Below, in pieces: positions 54,665 through 61,801 of a stretch of DNA of 64,000 nt. The number at the start of each line of letters is the position of its first letter. Positions within the stretch are counted from its first letter, which is position 1. The translations under genes and the position numbers were made by a program. The notes under the pieces are model-generated. The model ran no database searches. It was not told where the DNA came from and worked only from the letters and a program-made list of their open reading frames with translations. The stretch comes from Heterotrichella gracilis. Taxonomy: Eukaryota; Sar; Xanthophyceae; Tribonematales; Xanthonemataceae. The stretch is from contig JAULBX010026940.1 of assembly GCA_032358255.1 (NCBI GenBank), forward strand, positions 372,001-436,000. Direction: 5' to 3'.

Positions 54665-55474
54665 ATGAAATTATTTACAGTTTTCTTTTTAAGTTTATTT
54701 TCTTCTTCGTTATTTTCTCAAAAGATCTGTAAAGGAGTTTTGTTGGATAGCATAACCAATCAACCTATTGAATTTGCAAATATTGGTATTGTTGGTAAAG
54801 GTTTTGGTACCGTTACCAACGAGCAAGGCGAATTTAATTTTGCTGTGCCTGACAGTGTTGCCAATTCACCTATAAAAGTTTCTATGATCGGTTATAGATC
54901 AAAAACTTTTTCTGCAGCAAATTTATCTACTTTAAATAAAATTAAACTGGCGCAAGCGGCAACTAATTTAAACGAAGTAGTTATTTCGGGTAAAAAAACC
55001 AAAATTAAAATTTTAGGTAACGATACCAAGACAAATGGTGTTACCGCCGGTTTTGTTAAAAATACTTTAGGCGCCGAGCTGGCAGTAAAATTAAATATCA
55101 AACACCCAAACACACAATTGCGTAAATTTTTCTTGAACGTTCCAAGAAACTCTATCGAAAAACCAATTTTTAGATTTAATGTTTATAATAAGGATGAAAA
55201 GGGTAATCCAAAAGACAATCTCCTAACGCAAAATGTTATTGTAGAGATGAAAGAGAAAACCGGATTAATAGAATTAGATCTAACGCCTTATAATTTGTAT
55301 GTTGATGATGATGTGTTTATTTCTTTAGAATGGATAAAAGATCTTGGCGATGTAAAAGGGTTATATTTTTCTGCAAAGTTGGTGGGTAGCCCAACTTATT
55401 TTCGTCAAGCCAGCCAGGATAAATGGAATAAGATTCCGGTGGGCATAGGCCTTCATGCAGAAGTGGCCTACTAG
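54665..55474 (+). CDS. Secreted protein with carboxypeptidase-regulatory-like domain
   Basis: 269 aa, signal peptide MKLFTVFFLSLFSSSLFSQ. A CarboxypepD_reg-like/CNA-B fold at about residues 21-110 (GVLLDSITNQPIEFANIGIV, GFGTVTNEQGEFNFAVPDSV, SMIGYRSKTF). The rest is a beta-sandwich-like C-terminal domain (KFFLNVPRNSIEKPIFRFNV, LYVDDDVFISLEWI). This domain usually precedes outer-membrane barrels; here it stands alone. It could be a surface anchor or ligand-binding protein. 59 bp after the ALDH-like gene on the same strand. Confidence 0.8.
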   Translation: MKLFTVFFLSLFSSSLFSQKICKGVLLDSITNQPIEFANIGIVGKGFGTVTNEQGEFNFAVPDSVANSPIKVSMIGYRSKTFSAANLSTLNKIKLAQAATNLNEVVISGKKTKIKILGNDTKTNGVTAGFVKNTLGAELAVKLNIKHPNTQLRKFFLNVPRNSIEKPIFRFNVYNKDEKGNPKDNLLTQNVIVEMKEKTGLIELDLTPYNLYVDDDVFISLEWIKDLGDVKGLYFSAKLVGSPTYFRQASQDKWNKIPVGIGLHAEVAY

Positions 55475-55480
55475 CAAGTA

Positions 55481-55630
55481 TTATATCGAGCCTTTGCTTG
55501 ACCGTCTCACTTTTTTGTTCTTTACCATGCCGGGACAGCCGTCACATTTATTTTTGTGAAAAAGACAACTTTCTAATGAACAAGTTATAAAAGCTAGTAT
55601 TGAAAAAATTATAATGCTTCGTTTAATCAT
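55481..55630 (-). CDS. Small (49-aa) putative lipoprotein with CxxC pair
   Basis: ATG at 55628-55630 (minus), stop at 55481-55483. The N-terminus MIKRSIIIFSILAFITCSLE has a basic start, a hydrophobic core and possible lipobox cysteines (FITC, or LESC). The mature part holds a CDGCPG motif and a very basic tail (KNKKVRRSSKG). Small CPG/CPK-type lipoproteins occur in Bacteroidota envelopes. It is divergent from the MlaE gene, whose ATG is 50 bp away; its stop is 7 bp from the stop of the convergent carboxypeptidase-like gene. Too short for default gene finders. Confidence 0.6.
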   Translation of the reverse strand: MIKRSIIIFSILAFITCSLESCLFHKNKCDGCPGMVKNKKVRRSSKGSI

Positions 55631-55679
55631 GATGTACTACAAATATACGGGAATAATTTCGTATTTTTAGACTTCAAAA

Positions 55680-56423
55680 ATGAACCTGTTTTTTCACATA
55701 GGACGTTATTTTATGCTTTTGATCAGGGTTTTTAAAAAACCACAAAAGTTTAGTGTTTACTTTCGGCAAATTATTTTTGAGATTGATAGCATTGGAATTA
55801 CTTCGTTACCCATTGTTGCTATTATTTCTGTTTTCATGGGAGGCATCATTACCATTCAGGCGGCATATGCGATAGATAGTCCTATAGTGCCTATTTATGC
55901 AGTTGGGTTTACTGCAAGGGAAAGTATGATCTTGGAATTTAGCTCCACCATTTTGTGTTTAATTTTGGCAGGAAAAGTTGGCTCAAACATCGCTTCCGAA
56001 ATTGGCGCTATGCGTATTAGCGAACAAATTGATGCTTTAGAAATTATGGGAATTAATTCAGCGAGTTATCTCATCTTTCCGAAAGTTGCTGGTGCCATGA
56101 TCATTTTTCCTTTTTTAGTTGTATTGAGTATGTTTCTTGGTTTGGTGGGCGGATATATTATGGGCGTTTCATCGGGGGCTTGCACCGCTAATGAATATAT
56201 AATAGGTATCCAGGCGTTCTTTATGCCGTGGAAAATAGGCTACTCCATCGCTAAAAGCATAACCTTTGCCTTTTTAATTACTTCGGTTTCCTCTTATTAT
56301 GGTTATTACACATCAGGCGGCGCATTGGAAGTTGGGCGCAGCAGCACGAATGCTGTTGTTTACAGCAGCATTTTAATTTTATTGTTTAGTTTAATTTACA
56401 CCAAATTATTTATTGGGCATTGA
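55680..56423 (+). CDS. mlaE: MlaE-type ABC transporter permease
   Basis: 247 aa, five or six membrane helices: SIGITSLPIVAIISVFMGGI, then QAAYAIDSPIVPIYAVGFTA and MRISEQIDALEIMGINSASY, the family signature of MlaE/YrbE permeases. It moves phospholipid between the inner and outer membranes. The start ATG is at 55680. Its stop overlaps the next gene's TTG start (56420), so MlaE and MlaF are translationally coupled. No MlaD or MlaB gene follows here; Bacteroidota MlaD is often unlinked. Confidence 0.9.
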   Translation: MNLFFHIGRYFMLLIRVFKKPQKFSVYFRQIIFEIDSIGITSLPIVAIISVFMGGIITIQAAYAIDSPIVPIYAVGFTARESMILEFSSTILCLILAGKVGSNIASEIGAMRISEQIDALEIMGINSASYLIFPKVAGAMIIFPFLVVLSMFLGLVGGYIMGVSSGACTANEYIIGIQAFFMPWKIGYSIAKSITFAFLITSVSSYYGYYTSGGALEVGRSSTNAVVYSSILILLFSLIYTKLFIGH

Positions 56424-57178
56424 TAGAAATTAAAAATATCAATAAAACCTTTGGCGACAGACATGTTGTTAAAGATGTATCCTTTACTTTTTTACCAGGA
56501 AAAACAAATTTAATTATTGGAGAAAGCGGTTGCGGAAAAAGCACTATTTTAAAAATGATGGTGGGTTTGCATGAGGTTGATAGTGGCGAGATATTGTATA
56601 ATGGGCAAAATTTTCCAGCTTTAGATATCGACGCAAAACAGGCGGTGAGAAAAAAAATCGGTATGCTGTTCCAGGGTGGTGCGCTATTTGATTCGCAAAC
56701 ATTAGAACAAAATGTGCGTTTTCCTCTGGATATGTTCACTAGTATGAGCACTGCAGAAAAAGATGATCGTGTTAACTTTTGTTTGGAGCGCGTTCAGTTA
56801 GTTGGACGAAATAAGTTATATCCTGCAGAATTAAGCGGGGGTATGAAAAAGCGTGCCGCACTTGCAAGGGCAATCTCTTATAATCCAAGCTATTTATTTT
56901 GCGATGAACCTAACTCTGGTCTGGATCCAAAAACATCTATTGTTATTGACAACCTCATTAAAAATATTACCGAAGAATTTAATATTACAACTATCATCGT
57001 TACACATGATATGAATAGCGTAATTGAAATTGGCGATAATATTATGTTCGTGCACAAGGGGGAGAATTGGTGGACCGGAGATAAATCACAGATCCTTAAA
57101 ACAACTAATAAGGAATTATTTGATTTTGTTTTTGCCTCCGAATTTATGAAACAGGTTTTGGGTAGTCCGCAAAAATAA
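56420..57178 (+). CDS. mlaF: MlaF-type ABC transporter ATP-binding protein
   Basis: 252 aa starting with TTG at 56420 inside the mlaE stop region. Walker A IIGESGCGKSTILKMM, signature AELSGGMKKRAALARAIS, Walker B YLFCDEPNSGLDPKTS; the GGMKKR variation is typical of MlaF. Drives the MlaE permease in maintaining outer-membrane lipid asymmetry. Its stop is 3 bp from the stop of the convergent ABC-F gene. Confidence 0.92.
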   Translation: MIEIKNINKTFGDRHVVKDVSFTFLPGKTNLIIGESGCGKSTILKMMVGLHEVDSGEILYNGQNFPALDIDAKQAVRKKIGMLFQGGALFDSQTLEQNVRFPLDMFTSMSTAEKDDRVNFCLERVQLVGRNKLYPAELSGGMKKRAALARAISYNPSYLFCDEPNSGLDPKTSIVIDNLIKNITEEFNITTIIVTHDMNSVIEIGDNIMFVHKGENWWTGDKSQILKTTNKELFDFVFASEFMKQVLGSPQK

Positions 57179-57181
57179 AAT

Positions 57182-59086
57182 TTATACTTCTTCCTGTATC
57201 TCTAACCAACGCATAGATTTTTCGTCAAGATCTTTTGAAAGTACTTTTAATTCGTCACTTATTTTTTGGATCTCGTTGTATTCTGTTATTCCGCTTGCTA
57301 ATTTTTCTTCTAACCGTTTCTTTTTTTCTTCCAGGGTCGGAATTTCTTTTTCAAGGATCTCTAACTCACGCTGTGTTTTGTAAGATAATTTTTTTGCAGG
57401 CGTTTCAGTTTTGGGTTTTTCGTCGCTTACAATTTTTTCTATAACAGGAATTTCGATTTTTAATTCAGGAAACTTGTCATCTTTTTTATTTGCTTTCCAT
57501 TCGCGGTACTCGGTATAGTTGCCAGGAAAATCTTTAATAGCGCCATCGCCCTCCAAAACAAAAGTATGATCCACTAATCTATCAATAAAATATCGATCGT
57601 GCGAAACAATTAAAACACAACCTTTAAATTCTTCTAAAAAATCTTCCAGCGTTTGTAAGGTAACAATATCAAGATCATTAGTTGGTTCATCAAGAATTAA
57701 GAAGTTCGGATTTTTCATCAATACCGTTAGCAAGAACAATCTTCTTTTTTCGCCACCGCTTAATGTATGGGCATAACTAAATTGTACACTTGGTGTAAAA
57801 TTAAAACGTGTTAATAGTTGTGATGCAGAAAGACTTGTGCCGTTAGCTAATGGAATATAGTCTGCAATATCTTGAACGATTTCAATAATACGTTTATCGT
57901 TATTGATAACCATGCCGCCTTGTGAGTAATAGCCAAAAACAATGGTATCTCCCAATGCAACTTTACCTGTATCAACTTTTTCTTTGCCTTGTATGATATT
58001 TAATAAAGTTGTTTTTCCAACGCCGTTCTTTCCAACCACGCCAATTTTTTCTCCCGGAATAAACGTGTAAGTAAATGGTTCGGTTAAAATATTTTTGTTT
58101 GGATAATTTTTGGTGATGTTATGCAACTCAACAATTTTTGAACCCATGCGTTCCATCTTCACCGTTAACTCAATTTTTTTCTCAACGCGTTTTTGTTTTG
58201 CTTTTTTCTCTATTTCATAAAAAGCATCTACGCGCGACTTTGACTTAGTGCCACGAGCCTTGGGCATTTTACGTACCCATACCACTTCTTTACGATATAA
58301 GTTACGCGCTTTGTCTATTTCGGCATCAGAAATTTGTTCACGCTCAGCTTTTTTCTCTAAATAATAATCAAAGTTGCCGTTGTATTCGTATAATTTGTAA
58401 TTGTCAATTTCAATAATTTTATCACACACCTCATCTAAAAAATAACGATCGTGGGTAACTAATAAAATGCTTAACGATGCATCTTGTAAATAATTCTCTA
58501 ACCATTCAATCATGTCAATGTCCAAATGGTTAGTTGGCTCATCCATAATAATTAAACTCGGACGGTTAATTAAAGTCAGAGCTAAAGCAACACGTTTTTT
58601 TTGTCCACCCGAAAGTGTTTTTACTATTTGCGAGTTATCTCTTATTTCTAAGCGCGATAAGATCTCAACAATATTTTTTTCGTAATCCCAGGCGTCAATT
58701 AAATTCATCTGGTTGAGTGATTCTTCTAACCTGTCTGCAACTTTTGGATTTGTTGATGTTTCGCTTAATTTAATTACGTCATCATACTCTCTTATAGCGC
58801 GTACAAATTTATTATCGGCCGTATCTATTAAATGTTGAATGCTTGCATTTTCATCAAACGTAAAATTCTGATCAAGAAACCCTATGGTAATATCTTTTCT
58901 AAAAGTAACATCGCCTTCATCGGCAATTTCAATACCTTTTAAAATTTTAAAGAGTGTTGTTTTACCGGAACCGTTCTTTGCAACAAGCGCTACTTTTTCG
59001 CCATAGTTAATACCGAAACTTATGTTATTGAATAATTTTTTTGCGCCGTAGGCTTTAGAAAGGTTGTTTATAGACAGTAAATTCAT
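57182..59086 (-). CDS. ABC-F family ATPase (Uup/EttA-like)
   Basis: 634 aa, soluble protein with two ABC cassettes and no membrane segment. Cassette 1: Walker A LVAKNGSGKTTLFKIL, signature KTLSGGQKKRVALALTL, Walker B LIIMDEPTNHLDIDMIEWLE. Cassette 2: VVGKNGVGKTTLLNII, HTLSGGEKRRLFLLTVL, FLILDEPTNDLDIVTL. The C-terminal coiled coil (about residues 555-634) places it with Uup-like members rather than with EttA. ABC-F proteins act on ribosomes or DNA repair intermediates; no antibiotic-resistance role can be inferred. The -7 motif TACCTTTG lies just 5 bp before the ATG. Confidence 0.93.
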   Translation of the reverse strand: MNLLSINNLSKAYGAKKLFNNISFGINYGEKVALVAKNGSGKTTLFKILKGIEIADEGDVTFRKDITIGFLDQNFTFDENASIQHLIDTADNKFVRAIREYDDVIKLSETSTNPKVADRLEESLNQMNLIDAWDYEKNIVEILSRLEIRDNSQIVKTLSGGQKKRVALALTLINRPSLIIMDEPTNHLDIDMIEWLENYLQDASLSILLVTHDRYFLDEVCDKIIEIDNYKLYEYNGNFDYYLEKKAEREQISDAEIDKARNLYRKEVVWVRKMPKARGTKSKSRVDAFYEIEKKAKQKRVEKKIELTVKMERMGSKIVELHNITKNYPNKNILTEPFTYTFIPGEKIGVVGKNGVGKTTLLNIIQGKEKVDTGKVALGDTIVFGYYSQGGMVINNDKRIIEIVQDIADYIPLANGTSLSASQLLTRFNFTPSVQFSYAHTLSGGEKRRLFLLTVLMKNPNFLILDEPTNDLDIVTLQTLEDFLEEFKGCVLIVSHDRYFIDRLVDHTFVLEGDGAIKDFPGNYTEYREWKANKKDDKFPELKIEIPVIEKIVSDEKPKTETPAKKLSYKTQRELEILEKEIPTLEEKKKRLEEKLASGITEYNEIQKISDELKVLSKDLDEKSMRWLEIQEEV

Positions 59087-59091
59087 GGCCG

Positions 59092-59099
59092 CAAAGGTA
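59092..59099 (-). promoter_or_regulatory. Perfect -7 element almost touching the ABC-F start codon
   Basis: TACCTTTG read on the minus strand matches TAnnTTTG exactly, and only CGGCC separates it from the ATG at 59086. No TTG box is found upstream. The mRNA would start at or within a few bases of the start codon. Confidence 0.5.
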
Positions 59100-59150
59100 C
59101 TGCGTTTTAGTGAATTGCCTCGTTTTTTGTTTTTTTACTTTATAAATCCA

Positions 59151-59258
59151 ATACAAATGCTATACAAATGCAAAACAAATGCAATACATATGCTATACAA
59201 ATGCAATACATATGCAACTCATTTTGAACTCAAAATCAACTCATTTTAAGTTCAATAT
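59151..59258. repeat. 11-bp-periodic tandem repeat
   Basis: Six units of 11 bp run from 59151 to 59216: ATACAAATGCT, ATACAAATGCA, AAACAAATGCA, ATACATATGCT, ATACAAATGCA, ATACATATGCA. The 11-bp phase continues with CAACTCATTTT (59215-59225), GAACTCAAAAT, CAACTCATTTT (59237-59247) and AAGTTCAATAT, the last part including a TTGAACT/AGTTCAA inverted repeat. It is upstream of the ABC-F gene and downstream (3') of the ncRNA terminator, and codes for nothing. Confidence 0.8.
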
Positions 59259-59513
59259 GGACATTATTAACAATTTTGATTTTACAACTGCCAAAAAAAT
59301 CTCTTAAAAATCCATTTAATCGCTGGATTATCAGATGTTTACATTTAAACTACCTTGTCGAGAAAATTTTGATGATGTTCAAAATTTTGCCGTACAAAAT
59401 GAGGTAACAGTTATTACATTTGATAAAGTAAAAGTTACTAATAGAACAGTAAGATTTACTAAAGAATTCTCTAAGATTTTTAATAGAATTCTAAATAGAA
59501 CAAATAGTAGAAT
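59259..59513. other. Non-coding spacer
   Basis: About 255 bp between the 11-bp repeat and the ncRNA terminator. The only sizeable frame (59335-59544, plus) crosses the terminator and looks random, with poly-Asn/Lys/Arg from A-rich DNA. I see no other feature here. Confidence 0.5.
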
Positions 59514-59709
59514 AAAAAAAGCCCCAAGTTCTAGTAAAACTTGAGGCTCATAACGATGAAGAACGGTTGGAATGTCCTTCCACGGTATTTAACTTAAAAA
59601 TACCTCAGAGGGTGGAGCTCCAGAAGCTAGTAAGCCCTGTTCCATGTTATCGTTTATTCGCCCACTGATGAGGACAGGCCTAGGCTTGTCCTTCTTGCTT
59701 CAATGAACT
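59514..59709 (-). ncRNA. Structured non-coding RNA with own promoter and terminator; 6S-like candidate
   Basis: A roughly 196-nt RNA inferred from a promoter (59715-59742), several strong helices and an intrinsic terminator. Read on the minus strand: hairpin AGGACA...TGTCCT (59671-59692); a long-range helix AACGAT (59649-59654) with ATCGTT (59552-59557) enclosing a central structured region; hairpin GGTATTT/AAATACC (59584-59604). Finally comes terminator stem GCCTCAAGTT/AACTTGGGGC (59521-59547), with a G-U pair valid only for the minus strand, and T7 (59514-59520). Length and a long closed central region suggest a 6S-type regulator of RNA polymerase, as described for Flavobacteria. I cannot confirm the family without a covariance search. 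It lacks tmRNA, SRP and RNase P signatures. Confidence 0.7.
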
Positions 59710-59714
59710 AAAAA

Positions 59715-59742
59715 CAAATTTACCAATAACATTCCCCATCAA
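59715..59742 (-). promoter_or_regulatory. Promoter of the structured ncRNA
   Basis: On the minus strand TTG (59740-59742), a 17-bp spacer and TAAATTTG (59715-59722) match the Bacteroidota consensus perfectly. The predicted start is about 6 bp downstream, near 59709. Confidence 0.75.
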
Positions 59743-59914
59743 TTACATAAATGAATTAACAACAAGCCCTAGTTTTAAACATGTGAAAATAAGGCGAATA
59801 AGTTAATATCTCTCAATTTCGTTGATTATCAGCCGAATAATAAAAGCGAAAAAATATCTAAAAAATTATTTGTGTAATACAAATATTTTCTTAAGATAAA
59901 TAGACTTTTGTAAA
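59743..59914. other. Non-coding spacer upstream of the ncRNA promoter
   Basis: AT-rich stretch of about 170 bp between the ncRNA promoter and the terminator at 59919-59943. No reading frame or structure that I can support. Confidence 0.4.
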
Positions 59915-59918
59915 ACAA

Positions 59919-59943
59919 AAAAGGACTCTATAAGAGTCCTTTT
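59919..59943 (-). terminator. Intrinsic terminator downstream of the MORN-repeat gene (possibly bidirectional)
   Basis: AAAAGGACTC and GAGTCCTTTT pair over 10 bp with a 5-nt loop. A/T runs on both sides allow termination in either direction. It is 60 bp after the stop codon of the gene at 60004-60462. Confidence 0.8.
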
Positions 59944-60003
59944 AAAATTATGTTGTGTGTTTCGTGAGTACAGCGGCCTTTAACTATATTTAGTAAGTTT
60001 TAA

Positions 60004-60462
60004 TTAGTTCGGATCGTAATTCTTAGTACTTGCAACAGTACCGTTTTCGTCCCAATTGGTCCAAACGCCTGTTTTCTCGCCATTGTTATAATTCATTTCA
60101 AAACGTTTTTTGCCTGTTTCATCATAAACTAACCAGGTTCCTGTTTTTTTACCAAGATTATAAAAAGCTATTGCAGAAACGGTACCGTTCTCGTTAAAAC
60201 GTGTCCATTTTTGGTCTTTTTGACCATTCGAAAACATTCCGCTTTCCATTTTGCTGCCAGATGCATAATAGTAAGTAGCCTCACCATTAACTACACCTTC
60301 TTTAACTGTAAAATCTGTTTTAACAGCATTCACAGTTTTTTCTATTGTTCCATTAAATAGGTTGCCTTCGCTATCTATATATAAACCTTTTTCGTTTTGT
60401 ATTTGAGCGTTTGTAACGCCTGTTATTAAAACCGATAAAACTATTACTACTAACTTTTTCAT
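60004..60462 (-). CDS. Secreted MORN-repeat (YwqK-like) protein
   Basis: 152 aa, signal peptide MKKLVVIVLSVLITGVTNAQ. Four to five MORN/YwqK-type repeats of about 22 aa with G.W..[FYW].ENG cores: VVNGEATYYYASGSKMESGM, GQKDQKWTRFNENGTVSAIA, GKKTGTWLVYDETGKKRFEM, GEKTGVWTNWDENGTVASTK. Databases often label such proteins as antitoxin YwqK-like, but nothing here supports a toxin-antitoxin role. A periplasmic or surface repeat protein is the plain reading. Single-gene unit with the terminator at 59919-59943. Confidence 0.82.
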   Translation of the reverse strand: MKKLVVIVLSVLITGVTNAQIQNEKGLYIDSEGNLFNGTIEKTVNAVKTDFTVKEGVVNGEATYYYASGSKMESGMFSNGQKDQKWTRFNENGTVSAIAFYNLGKKTGTWLVYDETGKKRFEMNYNNGEKTGVWTNWDENGTVASTKNYDPN

Positions 60463-60621
60463 AACCGTTTGTTTTAAAAATTAAAAAGATCAATTTCTTA
60501 TATCAAAGATATTAAGATAACGCTTAGGAAACAATGGCGTAATGCAGATTTAACCTTAACTTTACTTACTGATGCGTTAAAATTACTAAAAGCCTTATCA
60601 GTAAAGGGCTGCGAATGTTAC

Positions 60622-60957
60622 TTAGTTAAGTGGTTGAAGAGAAAGGTCTGAGAATGATGAAAGGTGATTTGATTTTACCTCTAGCGGCTGGTAGCCAATT
60701 GTATTAATCGAGATAGAATATACTTTGTCCGTTTTTACAGAAAGCTTAAAGTTACCGTCAAAATCTGCAAAAAAAGTTTCGCCTGTTTCGTTGATCGTAA
60801 TTTTTGCGCCTGCAAGAGATTCGCCAGTAACATCAGTGATCTTACCGGCAATGGTTTTTTGCGTTATGGCAACAGATTTCTTTTCTTTATCGTTATTTCC
60901 TGCAAAAGAAACAGCTGTTAAACCTAAGAATAAAAATATGTAAACTAATCTTTTCAC
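60622..60957 (-). CDS. Stand-alone carboxypeptidase-regulatory-like domain protein
   Basis: 111 aa, signal peptide MKRLVYIFLFLGLTAVSFAG. The rest is one carboxypeptidase-regulatory-like domain: TIAGKITDVTGESLAGAKIT, then FFADFDGNFKLSVKTDKVYS and SISINTIGYQPLEVKS. Such domains normally head TonB-dependent receptors, but here no barrel follows. It may be a secreted partner or a modular leftover. No close gene on the same strand; divergent from trmD. Confidence 0.75.
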   Translation of the reverse strand: MKRLVYIFLFLGLTAVSFAGNNDKEKKSVAITQKTIAGKITDVTGESLAGAKITINETGETFFADFDGNFKLSVKTDKVYSISINTIGYQPLEVKSNHLSSFSDLSLQPLN

Positions 60958-61053
60958 TGAAGTAAAATTACAAGCACTACTTACTTAAATCCTTAGGTAA
61001 ATGTTACCAAATCGTTAAACCCGCCATTTTGTTAAAATCGCTATCTTTACAAC

Positions 61054-61728
61054 ATGAGAATTGATATTATTAGCGCTGTTCCCGACCTTATGACCAGTTT
61101 TTTTGGTCATTCTATCTTAAAAAGGGCCATTACTAATAAATTGGTAGAGGTAAACCTTATTAACCTCCGAGATTATTCTACCAACAAACAAAAGCAAATA
61201 GATGATTACGCCTTTGGTGGTGGGGCAGGTATGGTTTTAAGCATCGAGCCAATAGCCGCATGTATAGCCGATCTCAAGTCTAAAAGAAATTATGATGAGG
61301 TAATTTACATGAGTCCTGACGGCGAATTACTAAGCCAAAAACTCTGTAACCAATATTCACTTTTAAAGAACATAATAATACTTTGTGGCCATTACAAGGG
61401 TGTGGACGAAAGGGTGCGCCAGCACTTAATTACAAAAGAAATTAGCATTGGCGATTATGTTTTAAGCGGAGGCGAGATACCTGCAGCCGCCTTTTGCGAC
61501 GGCGTTATACGCCTGTTACCGGGCGTTTTAAACGATGAGACCTCGGCCTTAAGTGATTCTTTTCAGGATAATTTGCTTGCCCCGCCAGTATATACAAGGC
61601 CTGCGGAGTTTAATGGTTGGACCATACCGGAGATATTATTGAGTGGACATAGCGCCAACATTGAGAAGTGGCGTCATGAGCAAAGCTTAGAGCGCACTAA
61701 GCTGCGCCGCCCAGACCTTTTGAAATAG
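61054..61728 (+). CDS. trmD: tRNA (guanine37-N1)-methyltransferase
   Basis: 224 aa SPOUT methyltransferase that adds the m1G at position 37 of tRNAs reading CNN codons, preventing frameshifting. Signatures: [20 protein letters not shown], then [14 protein letters not shown] and [15 protein letters not shown] (the trefoil knot that binds S-adenosylmethionine), plus [13 protein letters not shown] and [16 protein letters not shown]-like VPEILLSGH (here [20 protein letters not shown]). Usual neighbours rimM, rplS and rpsP are not adjacent. 72 bp before pntA; single gene. Confidence 0.97.
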   Translation: MRIDIISAVPDLMTSFFGHSILKRAITNKLVEVNLINLRDYSTNKQKQIDDYAFGGGAGMVLSIEPIAACIADLKSKRNYDEVIYMSPDGELLSQKLCNQYSLLKNIIILCGHYKGVDERVRQHLITKEISIGDYVLSGGEIPAAAFCDGVIRLLPGVLNDETSALSDSFQDNLLAPPVYTRPAEFNGWTIPEILLSGHSANIEKWRHEQSLERTKLRRPDLLK

Positions 61729-61801
61729 GCAAAACTTGTTTAAAATCCCTTTTAATTTCCCGAAAATTTTGCGTTATTTGGGTTCCTAAAATTATCATCA
61801 T

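Noticed and set aside
59064-59249. 61-codon frame across the 11-bp repeat
   Set aside because: The apparent repeat peptide (MLYKC.., IHMLYKC..) only reflects the DNA repeat; it overlaps the ABC-F 5' end.
59335-59544. 69-codon plus-strand frame
   Set aside because: It runs into the ncRNA terminator on the other strand, is A-rich with Asn/Lys/Arg runs and has no supporting start signal or motif.
60004-60462. Reading the MORN-repeat protein as a toxin-antitoxin component
   Set aside because: That label comes from database naming of YwqK-like repeats; here the protein is exported and no toxin gene is adjacent.
60565-60604. Inverted repeat TTACTGAT / ATCAGTAA
   Set aside because: Arms of 8 bp with a long spacer and no nearby T tract or promoter; may be chance.
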